In this document: one piece after another, positions 38,084-49,500 of the stretch
How positions within the stretch are numbered: the first letter of the stretch is position 1
Layout of the letters: each line of letters opens with the position of its first letter
DNA from: Roseateles oligotrophus
Lineage (GTDB): Bacteria; Pseudomonadota; Gammaproteobacteria; Burkholderiales; Burkholderiaceae_C
Assembly: GCF_014204525.1 (NCBI RefSeq)
Contig: NZ_JACHLP010000008.1
Span: forward strand, 124,001-188,000
Direction: 5' to 3'
Length of the DNA: 64,000 bases
Notes under the pieces: model-generated
Seen by the model: only the letters and a program-made list of their open reading frames with translations
What the model was told of the DNA's origin: nothing
Databases searched by the model: none
Position numbers and translations under genes: made by a program

Positions 38084-39430
38084 ATGAGCAAAAAAGTCTT
38101 TATCAAAACCTTCGGCTGCCAGATGAACGAGTACGACTCGGGCAAGATGGCCGATGTGCTGGGCGCCGCCCAGGGCTATGAGAAGACCGAGAACGTCGAC
38201 GAAGCCGACCTGATCCTGTTCAACACCTGCTCGGTGCGCGAGAAGGCGCAGGAGAAGGTGTTCAGCGATCTGGGCCGCGTCAAGCACTTGAAGGAAAAAG
38301 GCGTGCTGATCGGCGTGGGCGGCTGCGTGGCCTCGCAAGAGGGCGCGGCCATCATCGAGCGCGCGCCCTATGTGGACGTGGTGTTCGGCCCGCAAACCCT
38401 GCACCGCCTGCCCGCCATGCTGGCGGCCCGCCGCGACGAGCGCCGCCCGCAGGTGGACATCAGCTTCCCCGAGATCGAGAAATTCGACCATCTGCCGCCC
38501 GCCAAGGTGGAGGGGGCCTCGGCCTTTGTCTCCATCATGGAAGGCTGCTCCAAATACTGCAGCTACTGCGTCGTGCCCTATACCCGGGGCGAGGAGGTCT
38601 CGCGCCCCTTCGACGATGTGCTGACCGAGATCGCCGGCCTGGCCGACCAGGGCGTGGTGGAGTTCAATCTGCTGGGCCAGAACGTCAATGCCTACCGCGG
38701 CAAGATGGGCGGCACGGGCGAGCATGCCGATCTGGCCCTGCTGCTGGAATACTGCGCCGATATCCCCGGCATCGAACGCCTGCGCTTCACCACCAGCCAC
38801 CCGAACGAATTCAGCCAGCGCCTGATCGATGCCTATGCCAAGGTGCCGCAGCTGGTCAACCATCTGCACCTGCCGGTCCAGCATGGCAGCGACCGCCTGC
38901 TGATGGCCATGAAGCGAGGCTACACCGCCCTGGAGTTCAAGAGCACGATCAAGAAACTGCGCGCCATCCGGCCGGACATCCGCATCGCCAGCGACTTCAT
39001 CGTCGGCTTCCCCGGCGAGACCGAGGACGATCACGCCAAGCTGATGAAGCTGGTGCACGACATCGGCTTCGATGCCTCCTTCAGCTTCATCTTCAGCCCC
39101 CGCCCCGGCACGCCGGCAGCCAATCTGGAAGACACGACGCCGTACGAAACCAAGGTCAGGCGCCTGCAAGAGCTGCAGGCCGCCATCGAGGCCAATACCC
39201 TGACCATCAGCGAGACCATGGTGGGCAAGACCCAGACCATCCTCGTCACCGGCAATGCCCGCAAGGACGCCAGCGAACTGATGGGCCGCACCGAGTGCAA
39301 CCGCATCGTCAACTTCAAGGGCCAGCCCCGCCTGATGAACCAGTTGGTGGATGTGACCATCACCCAGGCTTTTGCGCATTCCCTGCGCGCCGAGGTCTTG
39401 ACGAGCGAGGGCGCTACTTTGCCGGCCTGA
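38084..39430 (+). CDS. miaB: tRNA-2-methylthio-N6-isopentenyladenosine synthase
   Basis: A 448-residue radical-SAM methylthiotransferase that modifies A37 of tRNAs reading UNN codons. The N-terminal cluster-binding domain has Cys in [23 protein letters not shown] and GVGGCVASQ. The radical-SAM motif is [15 protein letters not shown] near residue 160. The TRAM domain is at the C-terminus. The start at 38084 gives the usual [13 protein letters not shown]. Its end overlaps the convergent small membrane gene by 17 bases. Confidence 0.96.
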   Translation: MSKKVFIKTFGCQMNEYDSGKMADVLGAAQGYEKTENVDEADLILFNTCSVREKAQEKVFSDLGRVKHLKEKGVLIGVGGCVASQEGAAIIERAPYVDVVFGPQTLHRLPAMLAARRDERRPQVDISFPEIEKFDHLPPAKVEGASAFVSIMEGCSKYCSYCVVPYTRGEEVSRPFDDVLTEIAGLADQGVVEFNLLGQNVNAYRGKMGGTGEHADLALLLEYCADIPGIERLRFTTSHPNEFSQRLIDAYAKVPQLVNHLHLPVQHGSDRLLMAMKRGYTALEFKSTIKKLRAIRPDIRIASDFIVGFPGETEDDHAKLMKLVHDIGFDASFSFIFSPRPGTPAANLEDTTPYETKVRRLQELQAAIEANTLTISETMVGKTQTILVTGNARKDASELMGRTECNRIVNFKGQPRLMNQLVDVTITQAFAHSLRAEVLTSEGATLPA

Positions 39431-39692
39431 AGGCCAGCCACCACTGCGGCAGGCTGATGCCCAGAAGCATCAGCCCATAAGCCATCATCTTGCCGTCATG
39501 GCCGAGCACGGCCAAGGCCAGGAGCAGGCCCAGGCTGCCGCCCGCGCCGCCCCATTTGAGCAAGCGCAGCCAGGCCAGGCCCCGGGTTTCACGCCGCCAC
39601 AGCAGCTTGCAGGCCGAGGCCAGCAGGGCGGCAACACACCAGGCGGGGGCAAAGAAGTTGGCGAGATGCCAGATGGCGTCGAGTGGACTCAA
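39414..39692 (-). CDS. Small multi-spanning membrane protein of unknown function
   Basis: With a TTG start at 39692 the product begins with the sequence [17 protein letters not shown] after the initiator and has 92 residues and three hydrophobic segments. It ends WWLAFRPAK. An in-frame ATG at 39788 would add 32 less hydrophobic residues and lacks a binding site, so I prefer the shorter form, but neither start is secure. The distribution of charges (LLWRRETRG between helices) is that of a real membrane protein. It converges on miaB with a 17-bp overlap. Confidence 0.55.
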   Translation of the reverse strand: MSPLDAIWHLANFFAPAWCVAALLASACKLLWRRETRGLAWLRLLKWGGAGGSLGLLLALAVLGHDGKMMAYGLMLLGISLPQWWLAFRPAK

Positions 39693-39800
39693 GATGGAAA
39701 GAGGCCCAGGGCTGCGATGAAGGTGCGTGGAAACGAGCAAGGCTTGAGTTAAATCAAGTCCAAAGCCCCAAGTTTTGCCGCCAGACAACGCTTCTCGGCC

Positions 39801-39828
39801 TTGGTCTGACAGATGTCAATTTTATAAT
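39801..39828 (+). promoter_or_regulatory. hemA promoter placing the start of transcription at the start codon
   Basis: TTGGTC and a consensus TATAAT are 16 bases apart. Only six bases separate the -10 element from the hemA ATG, so the predicted first transcribed base is the A of the start codon or within a base or two of it. Confidence 0.65.
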
Positions 39829-39834
39829 CCCCTC

Positions 39835-41148
39835 ATGTCAGTCTTTGCCTTGGGTCTGAACCACAACTCCGCGCCGCTGGATTTGCGCGGCCGGTTTGCG
39901 TTCACATTGGAACAGCTGGCCCCCACCTTGCTGGGCTTCCGCCAGCAGTTGCAAAGCCCCAGGCTCGGCAAAGGCGCCGAGGCCGCCATCCTCTCCACCT
40001 GCAATCGCACCGAGCTTTATGTGGCGGGCGACGGCAGCATGGTGCAGCCCGCCGTCGACTGGCTGGCCCAGATCGGCGGTGTAGGCCCCAGCGCCCTGAT
40101 GGATCATGCCTATGTGCTGCAGGGCAGCGCCGCCGCCCGCCACGCCTTCCGCGTCGCCAGTGGCCTGGACTCCATGGTCTTGGGCGAACCGCAAATCCTC
40201 GGCCAGATGAAGCAGGCCGTGCGCGAGGCCGATCAGGCCGGCACGGTGGGCACGACCCTGCACCAACTCTTCCAGCGCAGCTTCTCGGTGGCCAAAGAGG
40301 TGCGCAGCTCCACCGAAATAGGCGCCCACTCCATCAGCATGGCGGCCGCCTCGGTGCGCCTGGCTGGCCAGCTGTTTGAGGACCTCAGCAAGATCAAGGT
40401 GCTCTTCGTCGGCGCGGGTGAAATGATCGAACTGGTCGCCACCCATTTCGCCGCCCGCACGCCCAAGTCCATGGCCGTGGCCAATCGCACGCTGGAGCGT
40501 GGCGAAAAGCTGGCCGGCCGCCTGGGCGCCGAATCGATACGCCTGGCCGATCTGCCGCAACGCCTGCATGAGTTCGACGCCGTCATCTCCTGCACCGCCA
40601 GCAGCCTGCCCCTGATCGGCCTGGGCGCCGTCGAGCGCGCGCTCAAGGCCCGCAAGCACCGGCCCATCTTCATGGTCGATCTGGCCGTGCCGCGCGATAT
40701 CGAGCCCGAAGTCGCCAAGCTGGACGATGTCTACCTCTACACCGTCGACGAACTGGCCAATCTGGTGCAGACCGCGGGCGAAAAGCGCCAGGCCGCGGTG
40801 CAACAGGCCGAGGCCATCATCGAGACCGGTGTGCAGAGCTTTGTGCACTGGCTGGGCCAGCGCCACACCGTGCCCCTGATCCAGGCCTTGAACGCCCAGG
40901 CCGATGAGTGGAGAGAGAGAGAAATGGCGCGTGCCCGCAAGCTACTGGCCAAGGGCGCCGATGTGGACGAGGTGTTGGACGCCCTCTCCCGCGGCCTCAC
41001 GCAAAAAATGCTGCACGGCGCCCTGGCCGAGCTGCACGCCAGCGAAGGCGAGCAGCGAGTGCAGATGGCGCAAACCGTGTCGCGCCTGTTTTTGCGCGGC
41101 AGCAGCCGCAACCCGGCCCAAGCGGTCGAACGCTCGGACGAGCATTAG
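39835..41148 (+). CDS. hemA: Glutamyl-tRNA reductase
   Basis: A 437-residue NADPH enzyme that makes glutamate-1-semialdehyde from Glu-tRNA, the first committed step of heme synthesis by the C5 pathway. The catalytic cysteine is in [11 protein letters not shown] near residue 50. The glutamyl-binding region has [14 protein letters not shown], and the NADPH domain has [17 protein letters not shown] near residue 190. The dimerisation helices lie at the C-terminus. There is no Shine-Dalgarno sequence, and the promoter's -10 element is six bases upstream, so the mRNA may be leaderless. prfA follows. Confidence 0.96.
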   Translation: MSVFALGLNHNSAPLDLRGRFAFTLEQLAPTLLGFRQQLQSPRLGKGAEAAILSTCNRTELYVAGDGSMVQPAVDWLAQIGGVGPSALMDHAYVLQGSAAARHAFRVASGLDSMVLGEPQILGQMKQAVREADQAGTVGTTLHQLFQRSFSVAKEVRSSTEIGAHSISMAAASVRLAGQLFEDLSKIKVLFVGAGEMIELVATHFAARTPKSMAVANRTLERGEKLAGRLGAESIRLADLPQRLHEFDAVISCTASSLPLIGLGAVERALKARKHRPIFMVDLAVPRDIEPEVAKLDDVYLYTVDELANLVQTAGEKRQAAVQQAEAIIETGVQSFVHWLGQRHTVPLIQALNAQADEWREREMARARKLLAKGADVDEVLDALSRGLTQKMLHGALAELHASEGEQRVQMAQTVSRLFLRGSSRNPAQAVERSDEH

Positions 41149-41259
41149 CGAAGCCTGATGTCACCGCTGCGGCGGCCTCCGGCCTGCCCGCAGCCACCCT
41201 GCGCCCCGCCCTGCTGCGATCTGGCGACTTCCTGCTCCGCCCCTCCGACCGAACCCGCC

Positions 41260-42365
<1,106 letters not shown>

Positions 42366-42366
<1 letters not shown>

Positions 42367-43301
42367 TGCAAACCGTCAGCGCCGCCCTAGTCCACGCCCA
42401 AGGCCTGGGCCTGGACCGGCTGGACGCCCAGCTGCTGCTGGGCCGCGCCCTGCAGCAAAGCCGGGCCTGGCTGATCAGCCACGACGATGCGCCCCTGCCC
42501 GCGGCCGTCGCGGCCGCATTGCTGGCGCAGTTTGAGCAACGCGCCGCCGGCATGCCCCTGGCCTATATCGTCGGCGAGAAGGAGTTCCACGGCCTGCTCT
42601 TGAAGGTGACGCCCGCCACCCTGGTGCCCCGCCCCGATACCGAAACCCTGATCGACTGGGCGCTGGAGATCCTGCGCGCCCGGCCCGCCCAAAGCCAGCC
42701 GCCGCGCCTGATCGATCTAGGCACCGGCAGCGGTGCCATCGCCCTGGCCCTGAAGGCCAGCCACCCGGCCGCCGAGGTCCATGCCCTGGACTTCAGCGCC
42801 GCGGCCCTGGCAGTGGCGCAAGAAAATGCCCGCCGGCTGAGCCTCCCTCTGCAATTCCACCTGGGCGACTGGTGGCAACCCCTGGCGGGCCAGCGCTTTG
42901 AGCTGATCGTCAGCAACCCGCCTTACATCGCGGGTGAAGACCCGCATCTGCCGGCGCTGCGCCACGAACCCCTCAGCGCCCTGACGCCCGGCGGCGACGG
43001 CCTGCGCGATCTGCTGACCCTGATCGAAGGCGCGCCCGAACACCTGCACGCCGGCGGCTGGCTGCTGCTGGAACATGGCTACGACCAGGCCGAGGCCGTC
43101 ACGGCCGCCCTGCGCCAACGCGGCTTTGCCGAGGTCGGCTTTCGCCGGGACCTGGGCCAGCAGGCCCGGGTGAGCGGGGGCCGCTGGGCACCACACCCAG
43201 GCGCCAAAGCGTGCGATCCGCCAGACCCTCGCTCAAACGAGCCAGGCTCCACAGGCTCTGCGACTGGGGCAACTGGGCCTCATCCAGCAGTAGCGCGATG
43301 A
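42366..43301 (+). CDS. prmC: Release factor glutamine methyltransferase with an aberrant C-terminal tail
   Basis: A 311-residue SAM methyltransferase that modifies the GGQ glutamine of release factors. SAM site LIDLGTGSGAIALAL near residue 117 and catalytic VSNPPYIAGED near residue 182 are intact. The family normally ends shortly after the motif seen here as VSGGRW (about residue 275). In this gene no stop follows; about 36 low-complexity residues (Pro/Gly/Ser/Thr-rich) run to 43301, inside the convergent PBP-like gene. The natural stop seems to have been lost where foreign DNA joined. The catalytic core should still work. Confidence 0.93.
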
Positions 43302-44883
43302 TGAGCCTGGGCTGATCGGCGGGCGCCATGCCCAGGAAAAGCGCCCGGTACTTGCTCTTGCTATACCCTGCCTGGCCAAGCTTGGATTCAATCGCGCCCC
43401 GCCCGATCAGCGGGTAGTTGGGCGTGCTGGCCTCCCCCCTGCGAGGCGCATCCCCCATCATCTCTCGCACGCGGGCGGCCACACTCGCGGAAACCACCGG
43501 CAGCGGCTGAACCGCTTGCGGATTCTTGCGCAAGGTGGCCTCCACCGCCTGGCCATCCGCCGTCAAGACCAGATAGGCACGGGCCAATTGCAGCAAGCTC
43601 GTGTTGAGCCCATAACCCAAGGCCAGCTTGGCCTGCCCCTGCGGCCCCCAGTTCTTTACCGGCGCAACCCATCCGGCAACCGCCCCCGGGAACTCGATCA
43701 CCGGCTTCCGCCCAAAGCCCAGGCGTGTGTAGAAGTCAAACAGCTCGCGGGGCTGCAACTCCAGGGCGAGTTGGGCGACACAGATGTCACAGGCCGAGGC
43801 CAGGGCCTGTGCCAAGGTGGGGGAGTCCAGAGACGGCGGGCGCGTAAAAGTCAAACCCTCAAAACCAAAGCTCCTGAACTCCGCTCGCAGGATGGATTCC
43901 GCGCCGACCCGACCCGCGTCCAACATCAGCGCCGCCAACAGCGGCTGGACCAAGCCACCGGGCTGGAACAGATCGGTCACGCTTTTGTTGCGCATATGAT
44001 CCGGACTGAACTCGCGGCGCTGCTGCGGGTCTTGGCTGGGATAGCTCGCCATCGCAAGCACCTCGGCGCTGCGCGCATCCAGCGCCACCAAGCTGGCCGA
44101 TTTAGCCCCACTCTGTTCCACCAGATCACGCAAGGCGCTGAACGCGTGGTACTGCACCACCGAATCCAGGCTCAAGAACAAATCCTGCCCATACTGGACC
44201 GATGCGCCGGCCGCCGCTTCTTCGACCGCGCGGCCCAATCGATCGGCGCTGACCAAGCGCCGGCCGGCCTGCCCTCGCAGACTCTGCTCGAAAACCAGCT
44301 CGATCCCTTCCTGGCCTCGCTGATCCAGATTCGTCAGGCCCAGCACCGGCCCCGCCACGGCCCCGCTGGGATAGACCCGCTTGTACTCCTCCGTCCGAAG
44401 CAGGCCCGGGAGTTTCAGCGCCATCGCGGCCTCCACAAGCGCGTCATCGGCATGGCGCCTGAGCCAGACAAAATTGGCTTTGGGCGCAAGCCGCGCGGCC
44501 AGTTCGAGCTCGCTCAGACCCAGTACACGCGCCAGCTGTCGCAATCTCGAAGGGTCTTGTTCCGAAAGCTCGGGGCTGGCCCAGAGCGAAACAGCGGGCG
44601 CGCTCATCGCCAGGATCTCGCCATTGCGGTCCAGGATGCGCCCTCGCACCGCTTCCTGTTCAAGGGCACGCAGATAGCGTGCCTCACCCTGCTTCAGATA
44701 GAAGTCGGCATTGACAATCTGGATCTGCGCACTGCGCGCCAGCAAAGCACCCAGTAAAACGCCGAAAAACCAGACCATGCCGCGCGTGCGCCAAGGCGCC
44801 GGTCGACTGGAAAATGAATCTACCCGCAGGCCCCGCCCCAAAGCCGCCAACGGCGCCTGCACCCAAGCTTGATTGCCCGCCAT
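43099..44883 (-). CDS. PBP3/FtsI-like protein with all catalytic motifs lost (pseudo-transpeptidase)
   Basis: A 594-residue protein homologous to class B penicillin-binding proteins over its whole length. It has a transmembrane anchor near residues 35-57, RGRILDRNGEILAMSAPAV, the pedestal GLTNLDQRGQEGIELVFEQSL, and a degenerate transpeptidase domain. The SxxK motif reads QPGGLVQP (Ser to Gly310, Lys to Gln313). The SxN motif reads ACD (residues 364-366). KTGT reads KLGQ (501-504). It therefore cannot acylate peptides or beta-lactams. The core ends at about WRLGVVP; the last residues (Pro/Gly/Arg-rich) are antisense to prmC, and a normal stop is missing. It is divergent from the TIR/AAA genes and probably part of the same insertion. 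Role unknown: a scaffold, decoy or sensor of the division machinery is possible. Confidence 0.85.
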   Translation of the reverse strand: MAGNQAWVQAPLAALGRGLRVDSFSSRPAPWRTRGMVWFFGVLLGALLARSAQIQIVNADFYLKQGEARYLRALEQEAVRGRILDRNGEILAMSAPAVSLWASPELSEQDPSRLRQLARVLGLSELELAARLAPKANFVWLRRHADDALVEAAMALKLPGLLRTEEYKRVYPSGAVAGPVLGLTNLDQRGQEGIELVFEQSLRGQAGRRLVSADRLGRAVEEAAAGASVQYGQDLFLSLDSVVQYHAFSALRDLVEQSGAKSASLVALDARSAEVLAMASYPSQDPQQRREFSPDHMRNKSVTDLFQPGGLVQPLLAALMLDAGRVGAESILRAEFRSFGFEGLTFTRPPSLDSPTLAQALASACDICVAQLALELQPRELFDFYTRLGFGRKPVIEFPGAVAGWVAPVKNWGPQGQAKLALGYGLNTSLLQLARAYLVLTADGQAVEATLRKNPQAVQPLPVVSASVAARVREMMGDAPRRGEASTPNYPLIGRGAIESKLGQAGYSKSKYRALFLGMAPADQPRLIIALLLDEAQLPQSQSLWSLARLSEGLADRTLWRLGVVPSGPRSPGPAGPGPGESRPRQSRVGAGRP

Positions 44884-44932
44884 CAGCTGCCCTCCATGCG
44901 GAACGCGCTCCTTCAGGCAATCGTAATCGAGC

Positions 44933-44962
44933 TTTCAACTCGCCTCAGACCTCTGCTATGTT
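44933..44962 (+). promoter_or_regulatory. Candidate promoter of the TIR/AAA operon
   Basis: TTTCAA and TATGTT are spaced by 18 bases in the 113-base gap between the divergent PBP-like and TIR genes, about 35 bases before the GTG start. It is a moderate match only. Confidence 0.35.
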
Positions 44963-44996
44963 CCTCCTGTCTCAGCGATGAACCGGGGGAGCTTCG

Positions 44997-46502
44997 GTGT
45001 CCAAGCGGATCTTTATCAGCTACAAGCGCAACACGGCGGCCGATGCCGCCTTTGTGGACGCGCTCAGCAAGGCCTTGCGCGAGCGGGGCCACCACCTTTT
45101 CATCGACCTCAGCATGCGGGTGGGCGAAGACTGGGTGCAGCGCATCAGCGACGAGATCAAGGCGGCCGATTTCTTTGTCCTGGTGATCTCCGAACAATCG
45201 ATGCAAAGCCAAATGGTGGCCGAAGAAGCCCGCCTGGCCCACGCCTCACAGCGAGCCCACGGACGACCCCACTTGCTGCCCGTACGCCTGGCTTACGACG
45301 GCCAACTCCCCTACGATTTGGGCGCCATCCTCAACCGGCTCAATTACGCGTTCTGCAGCAGCGAATCCGATACCGCCAGGATCACGACCGAGTTGCTGGC
45401 AGCCATCGAACACGATGCCCAACTGCCAGCTCCCGGCATCGCCAAGACCGGACTTGCCGCGGAAATTCCGCTGCCCTCGGCCAACCCCCTGCTGTGCCTG
45501 GAAGCCCCCGAGGGCACGATGGCGGCCGAGTCCGTGTTCTACCTCGAACGCGATGGCGACCACATCGTCGCCGATGAACAAAACCATGCGGGCTATACCC
45601 TGACCATCCAGGCGGCACGCCAGATGGGCAAAAGCTCGCTGCTGGGCCGTGTCATGGCCAGAGCCCGCCGCACCGGCGTGGCCGTTGCCTTTATCGACTT
45701 CCAGGCCTTTGGCCACGAGGAGCTTGTCGACCCCAAACGGCTCTATCACCAGTTCTGCGTACTCATCGAGGACGCGCTCGGCCTGGAATGCCAGGTCGAT
45801 CAGCACTGGCAAGGCCCCCTGTCCGAGACCCAGAAATGCCGCCGCTTTCTGGAGCGGCGCATCTTGCCGCAATTGAACGATCAAGGCCTGCTGCTGGCTT
45901 TGGATGAGGCCGACGCACTGCTCGCATCGCCCTCCCGGTCGGACTTCTTCGGCATGCTGCGCAGCTGGCACAACTGCCGCCAGACCAAGCCCGAATGGCG
46001 CCGATTCTGCCTGGCCACGGCCATCTCCACCGAACCGGCCATGCTGATCGAAAGCCTGACCCAGTCGCCCTTCAATGTCGGCACCACGGTCAAGCTGGAG
46101 GACTTCACCCTCGCCGACACCCTGAAGCTGGCGCAACGCCACCAGATGCAACTCTCGCCAACGGATTTGCAGGCCCTGCAAACCCTGCTCTGCGGCCATC
46201 CCTACCTGAGCCGCAAGGCCTTGTACCTGCTGACCAAGCGGCGCTACAGCTTTGCAGATCTGCTGGGCGAGGCCGCGTCGGAGACCGGCCCCTTTGGCGA
46301 CCATCTGCGTGCCCTGTTCTCGCGCCTGCATCTGCGTCCGGGCCTGATCGATGCCCTGCGCAACGCGCTTAGATCGGGCGAGGCCGACAACGAGGCTCGC
46401 CATCGCCTGATTGCCGGCGGCATTGTGAAAGAGATCGGCGGGCGCCTGCTGGCGCGCAACCCGCTGTACGACAACTATTTCCGGCGCGTTACCAAACCGT
46501 GA
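44997..46502 (+). CDS. TIR-domain protein fused to an AAA-like ATPase domain
   Basis: A 501-residue protein, probably a signalling or defence effector. The N-terminal TIR domain (about residues 4-140) shows KRIFISYKRN, LFIDLSMRVGEDW, ADFFVLVISEQSMQSQMVAEEA, with Glu76/77 at the place of the NADase catalytic glutamate, then PVRLAYDGQLPYDL. An AAA-like (AAA_35/STAND-related) domain follows: P-loop QAARQMGKSSLL (205-216), Walker B LLLALDEAD (298-306), and the family motif SPFNVG near 350. A winged-helix-like region comes after it. The GTG start is fixed by GGGGGAG seven bases upstream. The stop overlaps the next gene (GTGA). NAD cleavage is inferred only from the domain. Confidence 0.85.
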   Translation: MSKRIFISYKRNTAADAAFVDALSKALRERGHHLFIDLSMRVGEDWVQRISDEIKAADFFVLVISEQSMQSQMVAEEARLAHASQRAHGRPHLLPVRLAYDGQLPYDLGAILNRLNYAFCSSESDTARITTELLAAIEHDAQLPAPGIAKTGLAAEIPLPSANPLLCLEAPEGTMAAESVFYLERDGDHIVADEQNHAGYTLTIQAARQMGKSSLLGRVMARARRTGVAVAFIDFQAFGHEELVDPKRLYHQFCVLIEDALGLECQVDQHWQGPLSETQKCRRFLERRILPQLNDQGLLLALDEADALLASPSRSDFFGMLRSWHNCRQTKPEWRRFCLATAISTEPAMLIESLTQSPFNVGTTVKLEDFTLADTLKLAQRHQMQLSPTDLQALQTLLCGHPYLSRKALYLLTKRRYSFADLLGEAASETGPFGDHLRALFSRLHLRPGLIDALRNALRSGEADNEARHRLIAGGIVKEIGGRLLARNPLYDNYFRRVTKP

Positions 46503-49500
46503 GGCTCTCGTCCAAATACATCGCCGGCGGCACGCTCGCACCAGAGAGCCCCTGCTATGTAGAGCGGGCGGCCGATAGGGAATTGCTGGACTTGTGCGAA
46601 CGTGGCGAGTTCGCCTTCTTGTTGACCTCCAGGCAAATGGGCAAGTCCAGCCTGGTGGCCAAGACCAAGGCAGCGCTGGAGGCTAACCATATCGCCGTCG
46701 CGGCCATAGATCTGACGGAAATCGGCACCCAAGGCGTCACGGCAGACCAGTGGTATCTGGGCATCTTGAGCGAGCTCGAGGAGGTCTGCAAAACAGAGCC
46801 GCAGCTGTTTGACTGGTGGGGGCGGCATGAGCATCTATCGCATGCCCAACGCTTCGTCTTCTTCCTGGCACACAGCCTTCTGCCAAGGCTGCAATCGCAG
46901 TTGGTCGTGTTCATTGACGAGATAGACACCACGATCAAGCTGCCTTTTGCCGACGATTTCTTCGCCGCCCTCAGGGCCACCCACAACGCCAGGGCCGCCA
47001 ACCCGCAGTTCGAAAAAATCTCCTTTGTGCTGCTCGGCGTGGCCAGCCCCTCGGAGTTGATCAAGGATCCGACGCGTACCCCCTTCAATATCGGCATCAA
47101 GATTGAACTCACCGACTTTGATAGCGACGAGATCAGCCGGCTCATTCATTCGCTCGACGGCAGCGCGCAGGAAAAGCAGGTCTTGCAAGAGGAGCTGCAG
47201 GGCTGGACCGGCGGCCAACCCTATCTCTGCCAAAGAGTGTGTGCCGAGCTTGATGCCAGGCCCCTGCCCGAGATCGGCGCAATCGGCCAGCGAGTGGGCG
47301 AAATCTTGCTCAGCGACGCCGGGCCCTCGGACCCGCATTTCCAGTTCATTTCTCAATACCTGCTCGCAGCACCTGCCGATGAACAAGAGGAAATGCTGAA
47401 TGTCTACGAGCGAGTTCTGCACAACAAGCCGGTGAGCTACCGGGATATTTCACCGGTTCACAACCGGCTCAGGCTGTCGGGCATTGTGCGGCGCGAGGAC
47501 GATCAGTTGGTGATGCGCAACCGCGTCTACCGCCGTTTGTTCGGGCAGGACTGGATCCGCAAGAACCGCAAGAAGAGCTGGCTGGCCGCCAATCGCCGCT
47601 GGTTGACCGCGCTAGGTCTGTCGCTCAGTGCCGCCACCGTGCTCGGCGTGACGGCTTTGATCGCCGTGCGCGCAGAACACCGGGCCGAGCTAAGCGCAAG
47701 CATCGCCCAGCAGAACGAACGCTCGGCTCAGGCGGGCGAATTGGCCATCAAAGCACAGAGTGAATTGATGCAAGGCGAAATAGGCCTGGGCTTGCTGCTG
47801 GCCAACCATGCTTTGCAGGCCGACCGCCACAACCGCGTCGTGCGCGCCACAGCCATCCATGCAGCCGACCTGGCCGAGGCCTCCAACCCCGTGGGAGGTG
47901 GTGAGCTCAAAGCCCATATCGTGCAACTGAGCCCCGATGGCAGACTTGTCGCCTACGCCGGCAACAAGCCTGGCGTCCATCTCTGGGATACCAACTCGGG
48001 CGAGCAAACTAACTTGTCGGGCTTGCCTGGCACCGTCTCCAAACTGGCATTCTCACCGGATGGTCGCTACCTCTTCGCCGGTGATTTACGGGGTCAAGCT
48101 CGTTTGTGGGACTTGCGCCAGCCTGCGGAGGCGGCACGCATCCTGCCGACTCAGCATGCCCGCATCGACGCCGCCCTGTTCAGCCCGGACGGGCAATCCC
48201 TCAGCCTCGCAAATGCCCAGGGTCATGTCCAGGTTCTGGCGTCCGCCACCGGCCGGATGATTTACCAACTCAAATCCCAGGCCGGCCCGCAACTTCGTTT
48301 GGCCACCAGCAGAGACGGCGCCACGCTGTGTCTGGGGGCTGCGGACGGCACCCTCCTCGTACTCTCCGGCACCGGCTACACACAGGAACGCAGCATCAAG
48401 TTGGCGCCAAGGCCCATCAACATACTCTTGATGACACCCGATGGCAGTCAAATCATCGCCGCGGCTTGGAATGGAGGTGCCAGCCTTTGGAATGCCCGCA
48501 GCGGCGCGCGCAGCGCCTGGCTGAATGCGCAGAACGAAACCGTTCGCTCGGCCGCCCTCGCACCCGATGGCAAGACCGTCGCCCTGGCTGACGAGTTGGG
48601 CATGATCAGGATCTGGAGTCTTGCAACACACAAGCTGTCCAGTGCCTTTGCAGCGCATGGTGGGGCGGTCCACGCCCTGGGCTATAGCGCCGACGGTCGA
48701 CGCCTGGTCAGCGCCGGCGAGGACGGGCTGAGCAAAGTCTGGAGTCTGCCCGCGGGCCAGTTGGTGGCCCAGAGTGCGCGCGGCCAAGCCGTTGAATACG
48801 CGGCGCTCACAGCCGATGGACGCAAAGCGCTGGCACTGGATGCCTATGGCGCCGCAAGCCTATGGTCCATCGATCGCGGCATGCTGATGGCAGAACTCCC
48901 GGCGAACGGCGCCAGCATCACCGATGCTCGATTCAGTGATGACGGTCGCACGATCGCGCTGCAAGCAGCGCAAGAGGTGCAACTTCGCGATGATTTTTTA
49001 CGACCCATCGGAGATGGTTCGCTGACGCTGCCGGCAGGCGTCAAGGCCCGGGTATTTCTAAGCTCGTCGGGCCAGCTGCTGTATCTGGACGAGCAGGGCG
49101 GGCTTCACCGTTGGGATGGGCGGCAGCTGCGTTCTATCACCCTGGCCTCGACAACCGGTCAACAAAGCATTGTCGGCGGCAGCTTCAACCGGGACGGCAG
49201 CCGAGTTCTGACGATTCATGCCGACGGACGCGGGGTGGCCCATGACGGCTTGAGTGGCCAGACCTTGTTCACACTCAAACAGGCAACGCCGATCACGACG
49301 GCCATCTTTTCCGAAGACGGCAAGGAACTGCTGAGCAGTGACGCCAAAAACAAGCTGCGTCTTTGGAGCGGCATGGACGGCCGCTTGATACGCGACTTTG
49401 AACCGCCGCCTGGCCTTGCAGTGCCGCCCGTTGACGCAGGCGCCAGAACCCGGCTGCTGCATTTCAGCGCCGGGGCGCGACTTGTACTGGTTGACGCAGC

